Source of the DNA: Acheta domesticus
Lineage: Eukaryota; Arthropoda; Insecta; Orthoptera; Gryllidae
NCBI GenBank assembly: GCA_031308135.1
Contig: JAHLJT010000631.1
Coordinates: 143,076,734-143,140,733, forward strand
Length of the DNA: 64,000 nucleotides
Reading direction: 5' to 3'
Of the stretch, positions 21,815 through 34,444 are shown piece by piece. Made by a program: the position numbers and the translations under genes. Numbering within the stretch: position 1 is the first letter of the stretch; every line of letters begins with the position of its first letter. Under the pieces are notes generated by a model that saw only the letters and a program-made list of their open reading frames with translations, was not told the DNA's origin and ran no database searches.

Positions 21815-24150
21815 ATATTAATAATGTTATAATTAAAGTAAAAACACCAGTGGTGTCAAAAGTTAAGACGTTTTCGTAATTTTCTCAAAATTCTTAGACA
21901 ATTCTCTTTCTAAATAGATCTCTTGTCTAAAATAGTCAATTTACATATTTTCTAGTTTTTATTAATTTATTTTCAAACCCCCACATTGTTCCAGTAGTGG
22001 CCACTTAAAACTTGAAAAATGTTGGTAGTGGTTACAGTTTTGACTCCGTAATAGCGAATCTGTATTTTACCTCTTGAACATGTTTCAGAGCAAAAACGGC
22101 CAAATAATTGCCGGTCCATTATACATTATTGCAATGGCAATATTATTCCCCTTATTCCTTAAATACGAAAAAAGGGGATAAATATTGTCTTCCTTCTAAT
22201 TCTCACCAGAAGGCCCAAGCTCCGTATTCTGCAAGTTTGAATCACGTGGAAAACCTCCAATTCTTATTTTTCAAATGTTCTAGAAGTGGCCACTTTGCAG
22301 TGGTCACTAGCGATGTCGTTACCATAGAAAGTATGTTATGTTTTCATTTCGACATGCAGTTTTTTTAAATGTAATCACAAAAATATATACTGTAATTTGA
22401 TGCTTTCGCAAATAATATATCAAATAGATTATTCTCTCTGTCTTCTCCTGCTACAAATTACTTTAACGGGAAGGATATACGACGCACGAATAGCCTTCCA
22501 CTTAGACAAGGAGTTCTTTCAAGCCTTATTTGAAGCGATATTGTATCTGCGTTACGTGTTTCATAGCAATAGAAATTAAATAAGAATGCATTAAGTGCAA
22601 ATTACGGAACCAACGTGATTAGTGATGTCATTGGAAAATTGGTACTTCTGAAGAAGGTACTCGAATTATGGCTAGGGAATTTAACTCTGTAATAACAGAG
22701 TAATAATACAATAAAAATGTCACAAGGTTCTATGAAACTACCACTTCAGAAAGAGAAAATTATTGTTCCTCAAACTTTCATATTCTTTCAAATCTAATAT
22801 TTTTAAACATTGCAACGTTGTTCTTTTTGTCTGTAGATACTCTTCAGAAATGTTCCCGAATATGGAAGAATACGATTATATTATAATGGTATTTAAGACA
22901 GAACTTAAAAATTGCGGAAATAGTTTGTATTGTTCTTCGTTTCTTTAGAAGCATGATGGTACTTTCGTATGGATGAAGTGAGCGAATGAAATAACTTCAT
23001 CAATATGTATGAAATATTACAAACGCATGTTTGAATTTATATATTGAGCTTTGGCCCCTTTTTTTACGTGCTCTTTAGTCTCACGATTACTTTCTTTCTC
23101 TGTCGTTTCGCAATGGTAAGCTCTCGATTACTGTCAGGAGCCAATTCGAAGGAAATTAAGAAATTATTCTTACGCCGGTGCAGTAGAGATTTGTACAGCA
23201 AACCTCATCATCCACTGTCGTGCTGACATGAAAACTTGTTACATTTGTCACGCTCAGTAGCATTGCGTGCCGACCTGTCTATACATGGTAAGGTACGAAC
23301 TGTGCCGGATTTTCCCCGTCACTTTACGGAGAGCGTGAGCCAACTGCCGTGAGAACGGATGGCTAATTGCCACAATGCAGTGGCGGCTGGCCATCGATTG
23401 CAGGGGGCAAGGATGGTGAGAAATTTTTCTCCTCTAGAGAGACAGAACGAATAGAGGAAGAAAACCCTTCAGGAAATGATGCTGCTTCAAAACCAATAAG
23501 AACAGATTGTTGAGTTCCATCCTCCATTTTCATTCAATGTTCCTTTTCAGAGGCAACAGACGTGAATTCAATTCAATTGATAGGCAGTAATTAAAGAAGC
23601 TGAGAGTTTTCTAAGGTGTGCCTGAGCAAAAGTAAAACCCACAAGAGCGCATTTTCAGACAGGGTTTTTTTAAAGCCTGAACTTATTGGACTGTTACATT
23701 TTTACGCGATATGTTATCTATTGCGGAATAATGAATACCACGCAAATGGCTGACTTTCATTTAACTAAATCGTACGAACTGCTTAACCCTTGTTCGTATT
23801 ATATGGACTACCGTCCCATTTGTCTAGGTAATCTTATTATATATTATTCAATGGAATTTCTAAAAATACATTAATAAAAAATTGTTAATGCATTATTGAG
23901 TAGTTTACGAAATATTTAATTCTAATCCTCATTTCTAACATACAATTATTACATAGAACTTTAAATTTGAAGATAACTCAAGGAAAACATTTTGAAAGCA
24001 CTAAGTTTAATCGTAAAATATTTTCTGTCAAACACTGTCGAGTATTTAAATACTGCCCAACCCAGGCGTAAGTAATAAGGACTTGGCCCTGGTCTGGGAA
24101 CCAGTTAGCAAATGTCGGATAATTCGAATATTAAAATGTCAAATACGCTA
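21815..24150. other. AT-rich stretch, nothing recognised
   Basis: Frames up to about 86 codons (22108-22368) with no motif. 'gtggccact' words near 21990-22010 and 22280-22300 form a short direct repeat. No RNA genes or terminal repeats found. Confidence 0.4.
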
Positions 24151-24154
24151 ATAC

Positions 24155-24225
24155 GTATAAGCAACGGAGGAAACGCGCGCACTCGCCCGCGCAACCGCCT
24201 CGGCGTCCACATTTCCTAACAAGGC
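24155..24225. promoter_or_regulatory. Small CpG-rich patch
   Basis: About 70 bases of GCGC-rich DNA (acgcgcgcactcgcccgcgc) in AT-rich surroundings. Function unknown. Confidence 0.3.
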
Positions 24226-24229
24226 TCAA

Positions 24230-25135
24230 CTAGGTCGTTTTGAAGTGCAAGGCGATGGCCTTTTATGCATGATCGACTCATGTTGTAACGGTTATCAGAG
24301 TGACAAGTTTGCGGATCAAACACTATCTCCAAATCACAGAAATATCATTACTTGTTTTCCGATATTAGTACATATGTGATTTCGTACTGTGACGTGAAAG
24401 TGAATAAAAGTCTGAAGCAATAAGCTTGATTTTGCGTAAAAGATGTTCACTGATTCTTCAAGCCGTAGTTGAACCCAAAACATAATCTACGACTATCTAG
24501 ACTCCACAGTTCTCAATGCATCAAAAATGGAAACAATAGCAAATATTTACCAAAAGATGCTTTAGTTACACGTTATATTGAGATTTTGTGAAAATAACTT
24601 AAGTTCGTCCTTTTTTGGAATAATAGAAACACGTGAAGTATTTTGTGCGCAGGTAAGAAAACTAATTGACCGAAAGAAACCAAGTTAAAAAAAATCTAGA
24701 TAACATTTTTGTGTAGTTATTATACTGAAAAATTGTACACTACATATTGATAGTTTGTATACAGTTGTGTAGATATAGTTTAATGCGAACTATTTTTTAT
24801 TCTTTACATGTTGATTGAGGAATTTAGAATCTATGAATTTCGATAAACATCAACATCATATTCATTGTATTTTCTGTAAAAAGAGTTTATCGGCAGAAAT
24901 TTCAAAAACTCGTAATTCAAAATTGTGTTAGACGCACATTAACATAATCAAACTTCGATTTTTCACCTGTAACCAATATTTTCCCACGAAGCCTTTTATT
25001 CCTTCAATCCTATTACATCACGACTGAAGATTAAAAAAATCCAATCTTAGCGTCGTTGTTACAAGAAAAAAAAGTTCAGAACATGCTATACTCCCACACT
25101 CACATGCCCGTCTGCCTCGCCGTTATGTACTCTTA
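24230..25135. other. AT-rich stretch, nothing recognised
   Basis: No frames above 60 codons and no repeat family seen. Confidence 0.4.
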
Positions 25136-25139
25136 ACGT

Positions 25140-25585
25140 CCTCGTGGGACTGGGAGACAGGCAGTCTCTCTGTCTCTGCCCCGGGGCATTCAACCGCCAC
25201 ATTAAGGTTGGAGACTTGAATGCGCGATGAGGTCACGCCGCAGCCTGGATTATCTCGTCGTGTGGGCTGTACCGTTGTTCCCGTGCTCTCCATTACAACT
25301 GCAATCTTCCTCACATCTCCGACTCATTCCCAATGGCTACTATCTTTGAGTCCGTCCCACGTCACTGACGTTGCAAACGCCGTCGTCACACCGTTGTTAT
25401 AGCGCTGTTTACACTCCCCAGTACAATGACGCGAGTGGCGCGTGCCAGGTCCCCTCGAAAGCCTAAACGCTGTAATAAGTCTGCCGCGCGCGGTGCCTGC
25501 GATGCCAGATAGAGCGGGTCGCCGCGATGTGGAGATGCGGACGCGTACAAGTGCGCTCACGAAATCGCGATGGGAACCCCGCCTC
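25140..25585. promoter_or_regulatory. CpG-rich island
   Basis: Moderately GC-rich, CpG-dense DNA. Frames on both strands (25123-25656) overlap one another and show no domain. Confidence 0.35.
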
Positions 25586-26039
25586 TTTTTAAGTACCGAG
25601 TAATCGTCGAGTGAGAAATGATTGTATCGAACAAAGGAGTGCGCAAGATGAAGCATAACAGTAGTTTTGAACGCAATGTTGCAACTTTAGAGAACACTAC
25701 TCTAATTAAACACTGAGTTAAGGTAGAGATTATTGTAAGCCAATATTGCAGGTCATAGACCTGTTTACGTTTCAGAGAACTGCTCATCTATTTAGTTTGA
25801 GAGAAAATATGAAAGTGCGAACAATTCTCCTAATAATCTCGGGCCAAACTTTCTGAGTTTCCGATTTTGAGAGATGAATTTAGTTATCGAAAAAGCTCAT
25901 ATCACTGTTTGACATTATCTACTTTTTGAATTGTCCTCAAGTAAGTACTATACATTAAACAATGAAAGTCAGTATATTCATGAGCTTACAAATAACTCTA
26001 ATTCAATGATGCTACTAATTGTGATATGTAAGTACTCTC

Positions 26040-26345
26040 GACTGTCCAACCTGGATGACCGAGGTGGCTAGAGCGTTTGCCGACCCAGCGCCTCGGTCTG
26101 AAGGGTAGCGGGTTCGAGTCTTGACGTGGGCATTTTTATTTGACTCTTGTCTTTCATGTATGTGTGTTGTCACGGAATGCCTTGTTAGTCCGCTGATCAC
26201 AGACCGTGGAGCCCGCATGTGTGTCTACTGTAATGGTTAATATGTATCCCCATGAGGTGGTACATAAGTGAGTACCCGGCGCGAATGGCCGAGATCGACC
26301 TCCCGTTGAAAGACCCCCAGGAAGGATAAAAGGGAATATCGGCTG
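26040..26345 (+). repeat. tRNA-derived SINE, family S3
   Basis: The tRNA-like head has an A-box-like TGGCTAGAGCG (about 26065) and a B box GGTTCGAGTC (about 26111), followed by an unrelated body to about 26345 with 'ccccatgaggtggtacata' and 'gcgcgaatggccgagatcg'. The head does not fold into a convincing functional tRNA and continues into a body, so it is a SINE rather than a tRNA gene. Limits and target duplication are not certain. Confidence 0.55.
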
Positions 26346-26689
26346 ACACAAAATTAATACAAAAAATAATATAAACATTTAAGATATTTTACATTTAAAA
26401 TAAATTTCAAATATATTCAGGAAACATAGTACAGTAGGTTCGGAAATAACAGGAACAATTCAAAATTTGGTACAAATTATTCACATTCAGTTCATCTAAC
26501 AGGTACAAAAGAGTACATTGTGTTAATGACAATCACGAGAGGGTAATTTCACCATTACAAACACTTTATTTCTGATGTGACAACACAATAGACATGCCAC
26601 ATAAAACACCCTCCACTTACAGACGAAGGCTTATGATTTCTAATTGCGTCGACGACAGCAAATACAATTTGCTCGTCATATTTTATGGC

Positions 26690-26855
26690 GTAGAAAACGG
26701 CCCGACGCGGATGTCAACACGCGCATCTCGAACACAAGGAAAGAAAGCGACTTCATCTTCGCGTCCTAAGGGCAGAGAAGCCGTCGCGACAGCGCTGAGG
26801 CGCGGCAGATCCGCGCGCAGAGCGGAAATGGCCACAGGCAGCAGCACTCTCACTC

Positions 26856-26860
<5 letters not shown>
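26690..26860. promoter_or_regulatory. Short GC-rich block before (CT)n
   Basis: CpG-rich DNA immediately upstream of a long CT tract. The frame through it (26594-27025) includes the microsatellite and is not a gene. Confidence 0.3.

Positions 26861-26919
<59 letters not shown>
26861..26919 (+). repeat. (CT)n microsatellite
   Basis: About 29 uninterrupted CT dinucleotides. Arg-Glu repeat frames on the minus strand (26753-27236) are artefacts of it. Confidence 0.97.
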
Positions 26920-26921
<2 letters not shown>

Positions 26922-27237
26922 AAACGGAAACAACGCAAACGCTTCCTGACTACAGCGTACTCGCGACGGCAGCTCCAAGTATGCAAGTGGCATTCGCTTC
27001 ACTTCGCACAACGTTAAGTTGGTAGCTTTTCTTGAATAAGGAATGACTACGTACTTTCTGAAACGGAATTTATTAGTATGATTTCTTAATTGTGAAAACA
27101 TCGTCTCAAAACCGCGCAGAGATGAGTTATTTTTTTCTATAATTAGAAATAATGTTATGCAGAGTAAATCTACCCGCACAAAGGAAGTTGCCTTGGCCAC
27201 CACATGATGATGAATAATAACGACGAATAAGAACACA

Positions 27238-27920
27238 AACTAGTATTGCTCCAACAGCACATATTTTCTCGCATTATTTTTAAATTTGAAAATTTCCAAA
27301 ATTCAAAAAGTTTAACGAAAATGAGACTCGCGCCATTCTTTCAATCATCCCTTCTTCTTTCCGTGAAAAAAAATTAAGAAAACATTGAATCAAGTGTCGA
27401 GAGAAAAAATTAAATTTCCTATATTTCACAAAATTACACGAAAACTACTCTTAGTTTCGAAAAAAGGAAAATAAACTTATTTAATGATTCACCTTTAAGG
27501 AACAGATTTCATTAAGAAAATACACATAATTTCAATATCATAGTTGTAGGAAGACGCTCCAAGAAATTTGCACTTATTGCAAATTTCTAAAAGTCTGGAA
27601 TTTCAAGGAAAATGAGATCTGCACCATTCTCTTAAGCATCTTTTTCGCTATTCGGAGCCAAAGTTCGATCCAGAAATTTGGTGCCATTTTTAAGAAAATT
27701 TTGAAAATGATTTTGAGGCTTTATGCGAAGTACTCTCAAAAATCAAAATATTCGTTTCAAACTCCCAAAGCCTCGGGTTTATTCACAACGATTCCGAAAT
27801 ATCGATTTTGATGAAAATTGGCTGAACGGTTTAGGTTGCCAAATTAATGCCCTCTGACGTCACAGAAATCTGCTCTCTTGCTCCGAACCGACCGACCGAG
27901 CAAAGGTAGATCCAGTCGCG
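27238..27920 (+). repeat. Module B-related segment
   Basis: Begins 'aactagtattgctccaacag', resembling the terminal-repeat family at 45319-45847. It continues with B-interior phrases shared with 47213-48000: 'cacaaaattacacgaaaact', 'gttgtaggaagacgctcc' and 'gtgccatttttaagaaaat'. It ends in 'gaaaattggctgaacggttt' before a diverged sequence where the GACGGACA block would stand. Confidence 0.6.
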
Positions 27921-28009
27921 GTGGCAAGCACACAGTGTTCCAATGATGGTATGGAAGTGGAAGAAAAAGTTCGCTTGAAAAATCGATAATTACGATTTCA
28001 ACTGGTAAT

Positions 28010-28830
28010 CATTATTTAGAATGTTTTTTGAATGAAATGTAAATGTAATTTTTTTGAAAGATCTCTCATATATTTAATATGCACATTTCCAGCAATTTGT
28101 AAACACTATTGTATTTATATAATTGTCACCATTCCCGTCACCTTGTTGGAAGCTATAATTCTTTGAAAAAATTTAATTAGTATTGTATTTGTGAGTGTAA
28201 GTGCTGCAAATGACTTTAAATGAAGTTTTTGAAAACTCAAAAATTTTCTGTGAAAAGGAGCTTCCAATTTTGAATTTTTAGTAGCGCTTAAACGTCATTT
28301 TTTTTAAACGGCTGGAATTTTTTCAAAGAAAATTGCCATTTAGGACGAGTTTTTACTGTTCTTTAATATTTTAAAATTAAATAAATTTATTTTGAAATAT
28401 ATATTTTTAAATTGATTTTATTTTATGTCACATCAACTACAAAGATAATTAACGACAGACAATAGCATTAATATTACTTTGATATGCTCATTAATATACG
28501 TATAATGTTATGACACACTCATTTCACATTATTGAACAATTTATACATTTTTCTTATAATTCACTGTACAGATTAATGGCCTTCAAAAAATTGAGAAACC
28601 TCTGCATTGTATAAAATTAATTTAAACAATTTTAAAATTTTAAAATTAATATTTCCGTTCTACCACTAAGAAAACAAAATTAAGAAAATATCAAAATATT
28701 GTACTTTGGGCGGCGATAGATGGCAGCTGGCACGAGTATGTGGCAAACCCGAATAGCTAGCCCAGACCCAAGGAAATAGAAAACTAATGCGGGAAAGTCT
28801 GTGCCATTCTGTAGCACCATTAGTTATTTT
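28010..28830 (+). repeat. Module A right half
   Basis: Co-linear with 44040-44478 and 58790-59274: 'gaaagatctctcatat', 'gtgagtgtaagtgctg', 'cttaaacgtcatttt', 'atatttccgttctacca', 'cgatagatggcagctggcac' and the edge 'gtgccattctgtagcacca'. It carries a 256-bp insertion absent from sister copies (28381-28636). Confidence 0.75.
28381..28636. mobile_element. 256-bp insertion with 13-bp target duplication
   Basis: Within module A the 13-mer ATTTTAAAATTAA stands at 28368-28380 and again at 28637-28649, bracketing DNA absent from the copies at 44290 and 59085. The insert is AT-rich, has no tRNA-like boxes and no frame, and is not recognised elsewhere in the window. A duplication this long suggests retroposition, or duplication with template switching in AT-rich DNA. 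Confidence 0.6.
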
Positions 28831-29164
28831 TATGAGTTTATTATTAATTTATATTTTCTGATTTTAGAATATAGCATGTTTCAATCCTGCTTGCACATTG
28901 TTATTTTATAAGCATTTACGGAGGCACAGACAATTAATTGAGAGATATGCCAAAAAATTGTATTTGAACAAATCATGGATAAATGGCAATTGACGTGTTA
29001 GGTATTAATATCAAAAATTGAAACCAAGTTCCTGTATCTTTGATAACATATGTAGTTTTTTCAAAATCAGGAACTCAAAGCCTAGCACAACTTGTGATTG
29101 AAAAACATCTTTAAACACCATTCACTTACCTTTTCCCCTAAATGCATCTTCGAGAAAGTGAGGC

Positions 29165-29505
29165 CTGGGTGACGAAAACATTTAAGTAAGACCCTGTCAC
29201 CGGCCTCGTCGTGTCGGCAGGTGTGAAGAGCAAACCCGTCTCGTCTACAATAGCGACGAGTCATGCAATTTCCCTATCAAGGGATGAGGACCCCGTCGCA
29301 GGCGGGGGCGAGGGCGAGGGCGGGGCAGTGGTAGGGGCAGGGGCGAAGAGGGGAAGAAGGGTGTTGCCCCAGGTGCAGAAACGCCGGCGTGGTCGACCCC
29401 TGACAGCGGGCAAACGTAGCGAGGTTCCACGGCCTTTCTCGCTCGGTTCAACGAACGACACACGTGCATTGCTTGAGTGAGCGTCAATGAGGGCCGCGCC
29501 CTTGT
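29165..29505. promoter_or_regulatory. CpG/G-rich island
   Basis: G-rich on the plus strand, with ggggcgagggcgagggcggg-type words at 29305-29345. Frames on both strands are compositional. No domain. Confidence 0.4.
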
Positions 29506-29509
29506 GCAA

Positions 29510-31480
29510 ATTCTTGTTTGCTACCCCCTGTGTTCTAATGTTTTCAGTTAAGTTGTATAGGTTTTATTTATCTTACACAAACTTTACATGAGTAATAAAA
29601 GTAACCGATATTATATTATCCAAAATTGTTCATATCACCGAAAATTGTGTTACTTATAGTAATTACTGTATTTATTTCTTAGGCTCATGGTTTAATAATA
29701 AAAAATATTATTGTGAACAGTAGAGTAAACATTTTTTGTTTACAATTTAAAAATGTGAAAATAAACATGTTAAAAAACGCCTACACTTTTGCCGCCCTTT
29801 CACAAATGCCGCCCTTGTGCAGTGCACAGCTAGGGTTGGCGCAGCCCCGCACTTAATGCAAAGCTTTTCTCGCGAACAATTAACAGAAGTTAATATTTAA
29901 ATAACAGAAAATACAAGAGTTTGATTTAAAAAGTTGTCCATCTAGAATTAAAAATTACTCTGTGTAGCTGGTATGGTAATTTCAAGTGCAACAACCGCCG
30001 ATAAAACTTCAAGAAAATCGGGTACCTAAATGATATTATTTAGATAAATACAACTCTAAGTGAAAACCCTAAAGTTATATGATATGAATAGGTTAATCAG
30101 TTATCCACATCACAGTTATTTTTACATACACAGTAAAAGCTAGAGCAGACACTAGAGCAGTACAAAAACAGTATAGGAAATTAATAAAATGGGCGTTCTA
30201 CGAAGAATAATTAAAAATGTTTGAAGGAAGAAGTAAAGTTCTCTGAAATTAGAAAGCTGTGCAATATCCAATCTCTAGGTAATTGGCTGTAAGAACGAAG
30301 TGAAAAAATGTAACCATCGTAGTATATCCAGAAATTCTTTGGAGAGATCGTCAGAGCAAGTCAACACGGTGCCCATCTAGGAAGGGAAAGAGTTCGCAGA
30401 CAATCAAGACAGGCCATAGAAAAAAACAGAAATCATTCAATAAAAGTAGAAATCTCCCAGGGCTAACAACCCGGTAAGATAAATATGGGATTCACCTAAA
30501 TGCTGATCCCCACGTAATGATGTTTCACGCCCTGCCACCGAGATAATGTTTCTGAGCCCCAGTAAATGTGGTATGCATGTACGCGTAGTCCCAGGCGGTT
30601 TATACGCTAACAAAAACAGTAAAAATGATTAAGATTTTCCTTATGTTTTCATTCACTACTTAGGTAGATTTTGCCAATTCACACGTCATTGACGATGGGT
30701 TGAAATAAAGTGCCTACAGAGCAGTTTCACATAAAACACAACTTGGAGAACAGACTGGAAATAATATGGTTCTTTACAAATCAGATTATTTCGTAGATAA
30801 CCATTTGTTATTGCAATGTTGATATATATGAAAATAACATATTTATTCGTTTTCACGTGAAAAAGAATCATTTTTCCAAAATAATGTTTTTACTAGCCAG
30901 TAAATTATTGCAATTTACTGTGATATGTGGAATAGAATAATTATCCTATATTACTGATTTTTGTTTGTCAATTACTGTACATATGTTGCTGATGGTTACG
31001 TATATGGCTATGATTTGAATTTAAAAAATTCGGTAAAATAATATAGTTTTGCATAGTATATAAAATTTACGCAAAATACGTAAAATATGTAACAGTACAT
31101 AATATTTAAACAAATGTTACAAAAATGTATCACATTGTGTTAGGATTTTTGAAAATCGAATAAAGAAAAACAAAAAAAAGTATGTATATACATAAAAATC
31201 CGATTTCTATTTATCATTAATCTTAAAAAATAATTTGGCTGGAATAATACCGTCAAGGACATACTAAATTATATTAGACAGTTTAATTTTTTAATAGAAT
31301 TATGTAATGCTCTTCTCAGAAATATTTTATGAAGCTCTTCTCAAAACTAAGAAAGTGTAATACAATAAAATACACATTTCACAAACCAAACTGAATAATT
31401 TATTTTATATGTAGGTTATGATTAATTTATTTTCGCGAGTTACGTTTTGCGACTCATTTCCAAAGGTTTTGTAATAGACA
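29510..31480. other. AT-rich stretch, nothing recognised
   Basis: No repeat module, frame or RNA gene recognised. At 30310-30420 the translated phrase HGAHLGRERVRRQSRQ is charged and might be a decayed element fragment, but I cannot place it. Confidence 0.4.
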
Positions 31481-31484
31481 CCCA

Positions 31485-31835
31485 AGGCCTCCAGCGGCTC
31501 ACATTCTTCGTGCTCCCTCCGTAACCAGGAACGGGGAAATCCCCTGCGCACGGTCACGTGGAAGTTCCCGGCCCGCCGCGAGGGGCGCGTCGGCGGCGAA
31601 AGGGCGACGCTGCGCTGCAATTTCTCCGAGGAAGAGGAAAGGGGCGGGAGAGGCGGGGAGGCTGCGGCGAGAAATCGAGATAAGTGCGCATTGTGCGGTG
31701 GCCACGGGCTTTCGCGGCGATTTGCAAACGGGATCCGATAATCGCCCCCACCGGAAAGTGAAGCGCTCTCGCGGCACGGTTACGCAAGCGCGGATACACA
31801 TCGCCCGGATAACGCCGCAGATAGGGCCTCTGGCT
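31485..31835. promoter_or_regulatory. CpG-rich island
   Basis: A CpG-dense block with sharp edges. Minus-strand frames (31405-31885) overlap each other and are Arg/Pro/Ala-rich by composition. Confidence 0.4.
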
Positions 31836-32860
31836 CGTAAATAAATATCTCGCTGCTTATCACGAGTGTCTATCCGAAGAAACATGCAGGTATTATTTTA
31901 CGTTCCTAATGCAAACAGATCTCTTTGCGCGTTATGGCGATGACTATCAAGATTGCTATGCTAATTTCTTTGATGTTGGCAGTGATAAATCTACACCGTT
32001 ATTTATATTCTGTACACCCACGTGCGACAGTAAATCACCCATTATCGTTGCATGTATTCGTAAAGAACTACAAATATTTCGGTGTGTCGGTAAAAAATGC
32101 GTCGAAAAAGATGAATTTATGTATTCAATGACATTCATTCTGTGGTAAAAGTACAGTGCCTTCTTTTTTTTTCAATTATATTTAAGCTTTGAAGAAAGAA
32201 AAAAAACAAATACGGGAATGTTTCTACTTAATTTTTGTTTCTTTCACACACACACACACACACACATCTATTTATATAAAACAAAGTCGGATTAGTTACA
32301 TCACTTATAACTCAGGAATTAACTTTTTTCGCAACTACTGTGCAGTATCTTTTTCCCTTTTGGTCAAAAAGGAATTAATAATTTGAAAACCTTTATGAGA
32401 ATAAATCTTCGTTATTTCCATCGTAAAATAAATATTTTCGAACAATATTTTTAAGAACCAAGACGCTAACTATGGAATAAATTTCTAATGCCGAAAAGAA
32501 TGATATTTTCATACACATCTAATATTTTTTTACATATATTTCTATTTCAACTATTAATAACGTATGTTAATATAAAAAGAAAATTATGCATGAGGAGTAA
32601 ATTTTAAGAAGTCTTCCTTCAGTATGTATGTTACAAAACGTTTTTGGTCAAATACTTTGATAGAATACTTTATTCTTATGTGTGAATTGGAATGAGAGGA
32701 ATAAAAATTAGACATTGATGATTTGTTTTCCCTATGTCATGATAAGTGTTCATGTTACCAGTGTTATATTGAGTGAAAAACATCCCCATTTGTTTATAAC
32801 ATCTGATTTCTTTCATTATTTGTAATAAATAATTTTTGGAAAATAATTCAGGTGTTTAAA
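31836..32860. other. AT-rich stretch with (CA)11
   Basis: Contains a CA run at 32245-32266. Frames at 31909-32148 in two registers have no recognised motif. Confidence 0.4.
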
Positions 32861-32983
32861 TGTTTGTACTACCATCCTAAGCCCATTCACAAAAGACACC
32901 TGTTCCCTTAATTAAATCTTTAATTTTTGTTCTGTGAACAAATCCTTTGATTCGCCCCAAAATATGTATGTATGTATATACAT

Positions 32984-32990
32984 ATTTTCC

Positions 32991-33044
<54 letters not shown>

Positions 33045-33051
33045 GGAAATA
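32984..33051. repeat. (AT)n with inverted flanks
   Basis: About 23 AT dinucleotides (32994-33040) flanked by TTTCCGTTT on the left and AAACGGAAA on the right, forming one long palindrome able to extrude as a cruciform. It lies exactly at the edge of the module B fragment that follows. Confidence 0.9.
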
Positions 33052-33655
33052 CATCTTTTGGGGTCCCCTGATACCGAAGAAAGTATTTGTTTCAAAACGT
33101 CCGTCCGTCTGTCTGTCCGTCTATCCGTCTAACTTTTCGAACGGATAGTACTAATTGTACTCTTTAATATTACGTAAAGTTCATTGTGTGATATTTTTTT
33201 CAAAAATTACACAAATGCAATTTTTTACGGATATCCCACACCGTTAATATGCATATTTACAGCAATACGTAAACACTACTGTATTTGTGAGTTAACGAGC
33301 TTCAAATGATGTCCAATGAAGTTTTTCGAAAACTCAAAAATTTTCTGTTATAAAGAGCTTCAAATTTCGCATTTACAGTTACGCTTAAACGTCATTTCCT
33401 TAAGAATGGCTTCAAATTTTTCAATGAAAATTGCCTTTTAGGGCGAAGATTTACTCTTCTTTAATATTCTTAAAATAATATTTCGGTATTACTATTAATA
33501 AACCGAAAAAATGAGAAAATTTTAAAAAAAATGTTATTTCGGCGGTTATTGATGGCAGCTAGGTGGAGCACGTAGCAATTCCGAATAGCTAGCTGAAACC
33601 AAACGAAATAGAAAACTAATATGGCAAAGTCTGTGCCGTTTTGTAGCACCACTAG
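33041..33655 (+). repeat. Module B fragment (reverse) fused to module A right half
   Basis: 33050-33150 is B in reverse, with 'ttttggggtcccctgatacc' and a GTCCGTCTGTCC block at 33098-33129. From 33151 it is A forward, with 'gtactctttaatattacgt', 'cgaaaactcaaaaattttct', 'ttgatggcagctaggtgg' and the edge 'tgtagcaccactag'. The B-reverse/A-forward order matches the 36923-39570 and 43320-44478 copies. Confidence 0.7.
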
Positions 33656-33659
33656 TTAA

Positions 33660-34190
33660 TAAATACTTCTTAATGAAACAACAACGCGTTCGCTTCGCTC
33701 ATTTAACAACGGTGATAACTGTTCTGTGGGAGTTCATTAAGGACTTGCAGCGCATGGTAGGTGCTCGAATCCGATCTAAAGGTCACTCGCTAACTCCATC
33801 GTCAGTCGGCCCTGATGTAAAAAATTGTGTTTCTACAGGATGCGAATTGCATCTTCTAATCTAGTTCGCTTGTTTGATTCAACGATCACCTAAAATGAGT
33901 GTCTGACTAAAAGAATGAGCAATAAATCCAGGACATGTTTTGATATTCGCCGAGAAGAAGCAAATGATCCTGAATACCTTGTTTAAATTGTATTTCGTCT
34001 TTTACGGTTATTAAAATGTTAAAAGAGCAAACATAATTTCATAGCATTTAGAACAATTATATTTGAATTACTCTTCCAGGAATCTCATAACCATGAATAA
34101 GTGGCCGCCTCAATGAATGGCCAATTTTCGCCGGAACGATTTGTGACCGCGTAAGTGAGATTTCACTGTATTTAGAAACTATGAACGGTT
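33660..34190. other. Unassigned stretch
   Basis: No recognised element. 'gcagcgcatggtaggtgctc' near 33747 looks faintly like a SINE head, but no proper B box follows. Confidence 0.35.
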
Positions 34191-34194
34191 TTCC

Positions 34195-34440
34195 GTGGTC
34201 GTACTATGGCGTTTGGCTGAGTGGGGCGCCGCCGCCCCGGTGTCCTCGCCCGCGCGCGCTCAGTGGCCCTCGACCGCGAGGGCCGCGCCGCGCGCTGCGC
34301 CGAGTGCGCGGGCGGAGAGGCCTTTCCCAACGCACGTGGAGCAACGCGCGGGGCGCCGCCGCTCCTGTTGCCTCACGGCGCCTCCGCACTGCCTCCGTGT
34401 GCAGAGGGGATCGCGGCCTCTTGACAATTTCGAAACGGGC
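34195..34440. promoter_or_regulatory. CpG-rich island
   Basis: About 245 bases, very CpG-dense. Five overlapping frames on both strands are all compositional. Sharp transition to AT-rich DNA on both sides. Confidence 0.4.
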
Positions 34441-34444
34441 AACA

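Noticed and set aside
26753..27236. Arg-Glu repeat proteins
   Set aside because: They are translations of the (CT)29 microsatellite; the same applies at 49237-49707.
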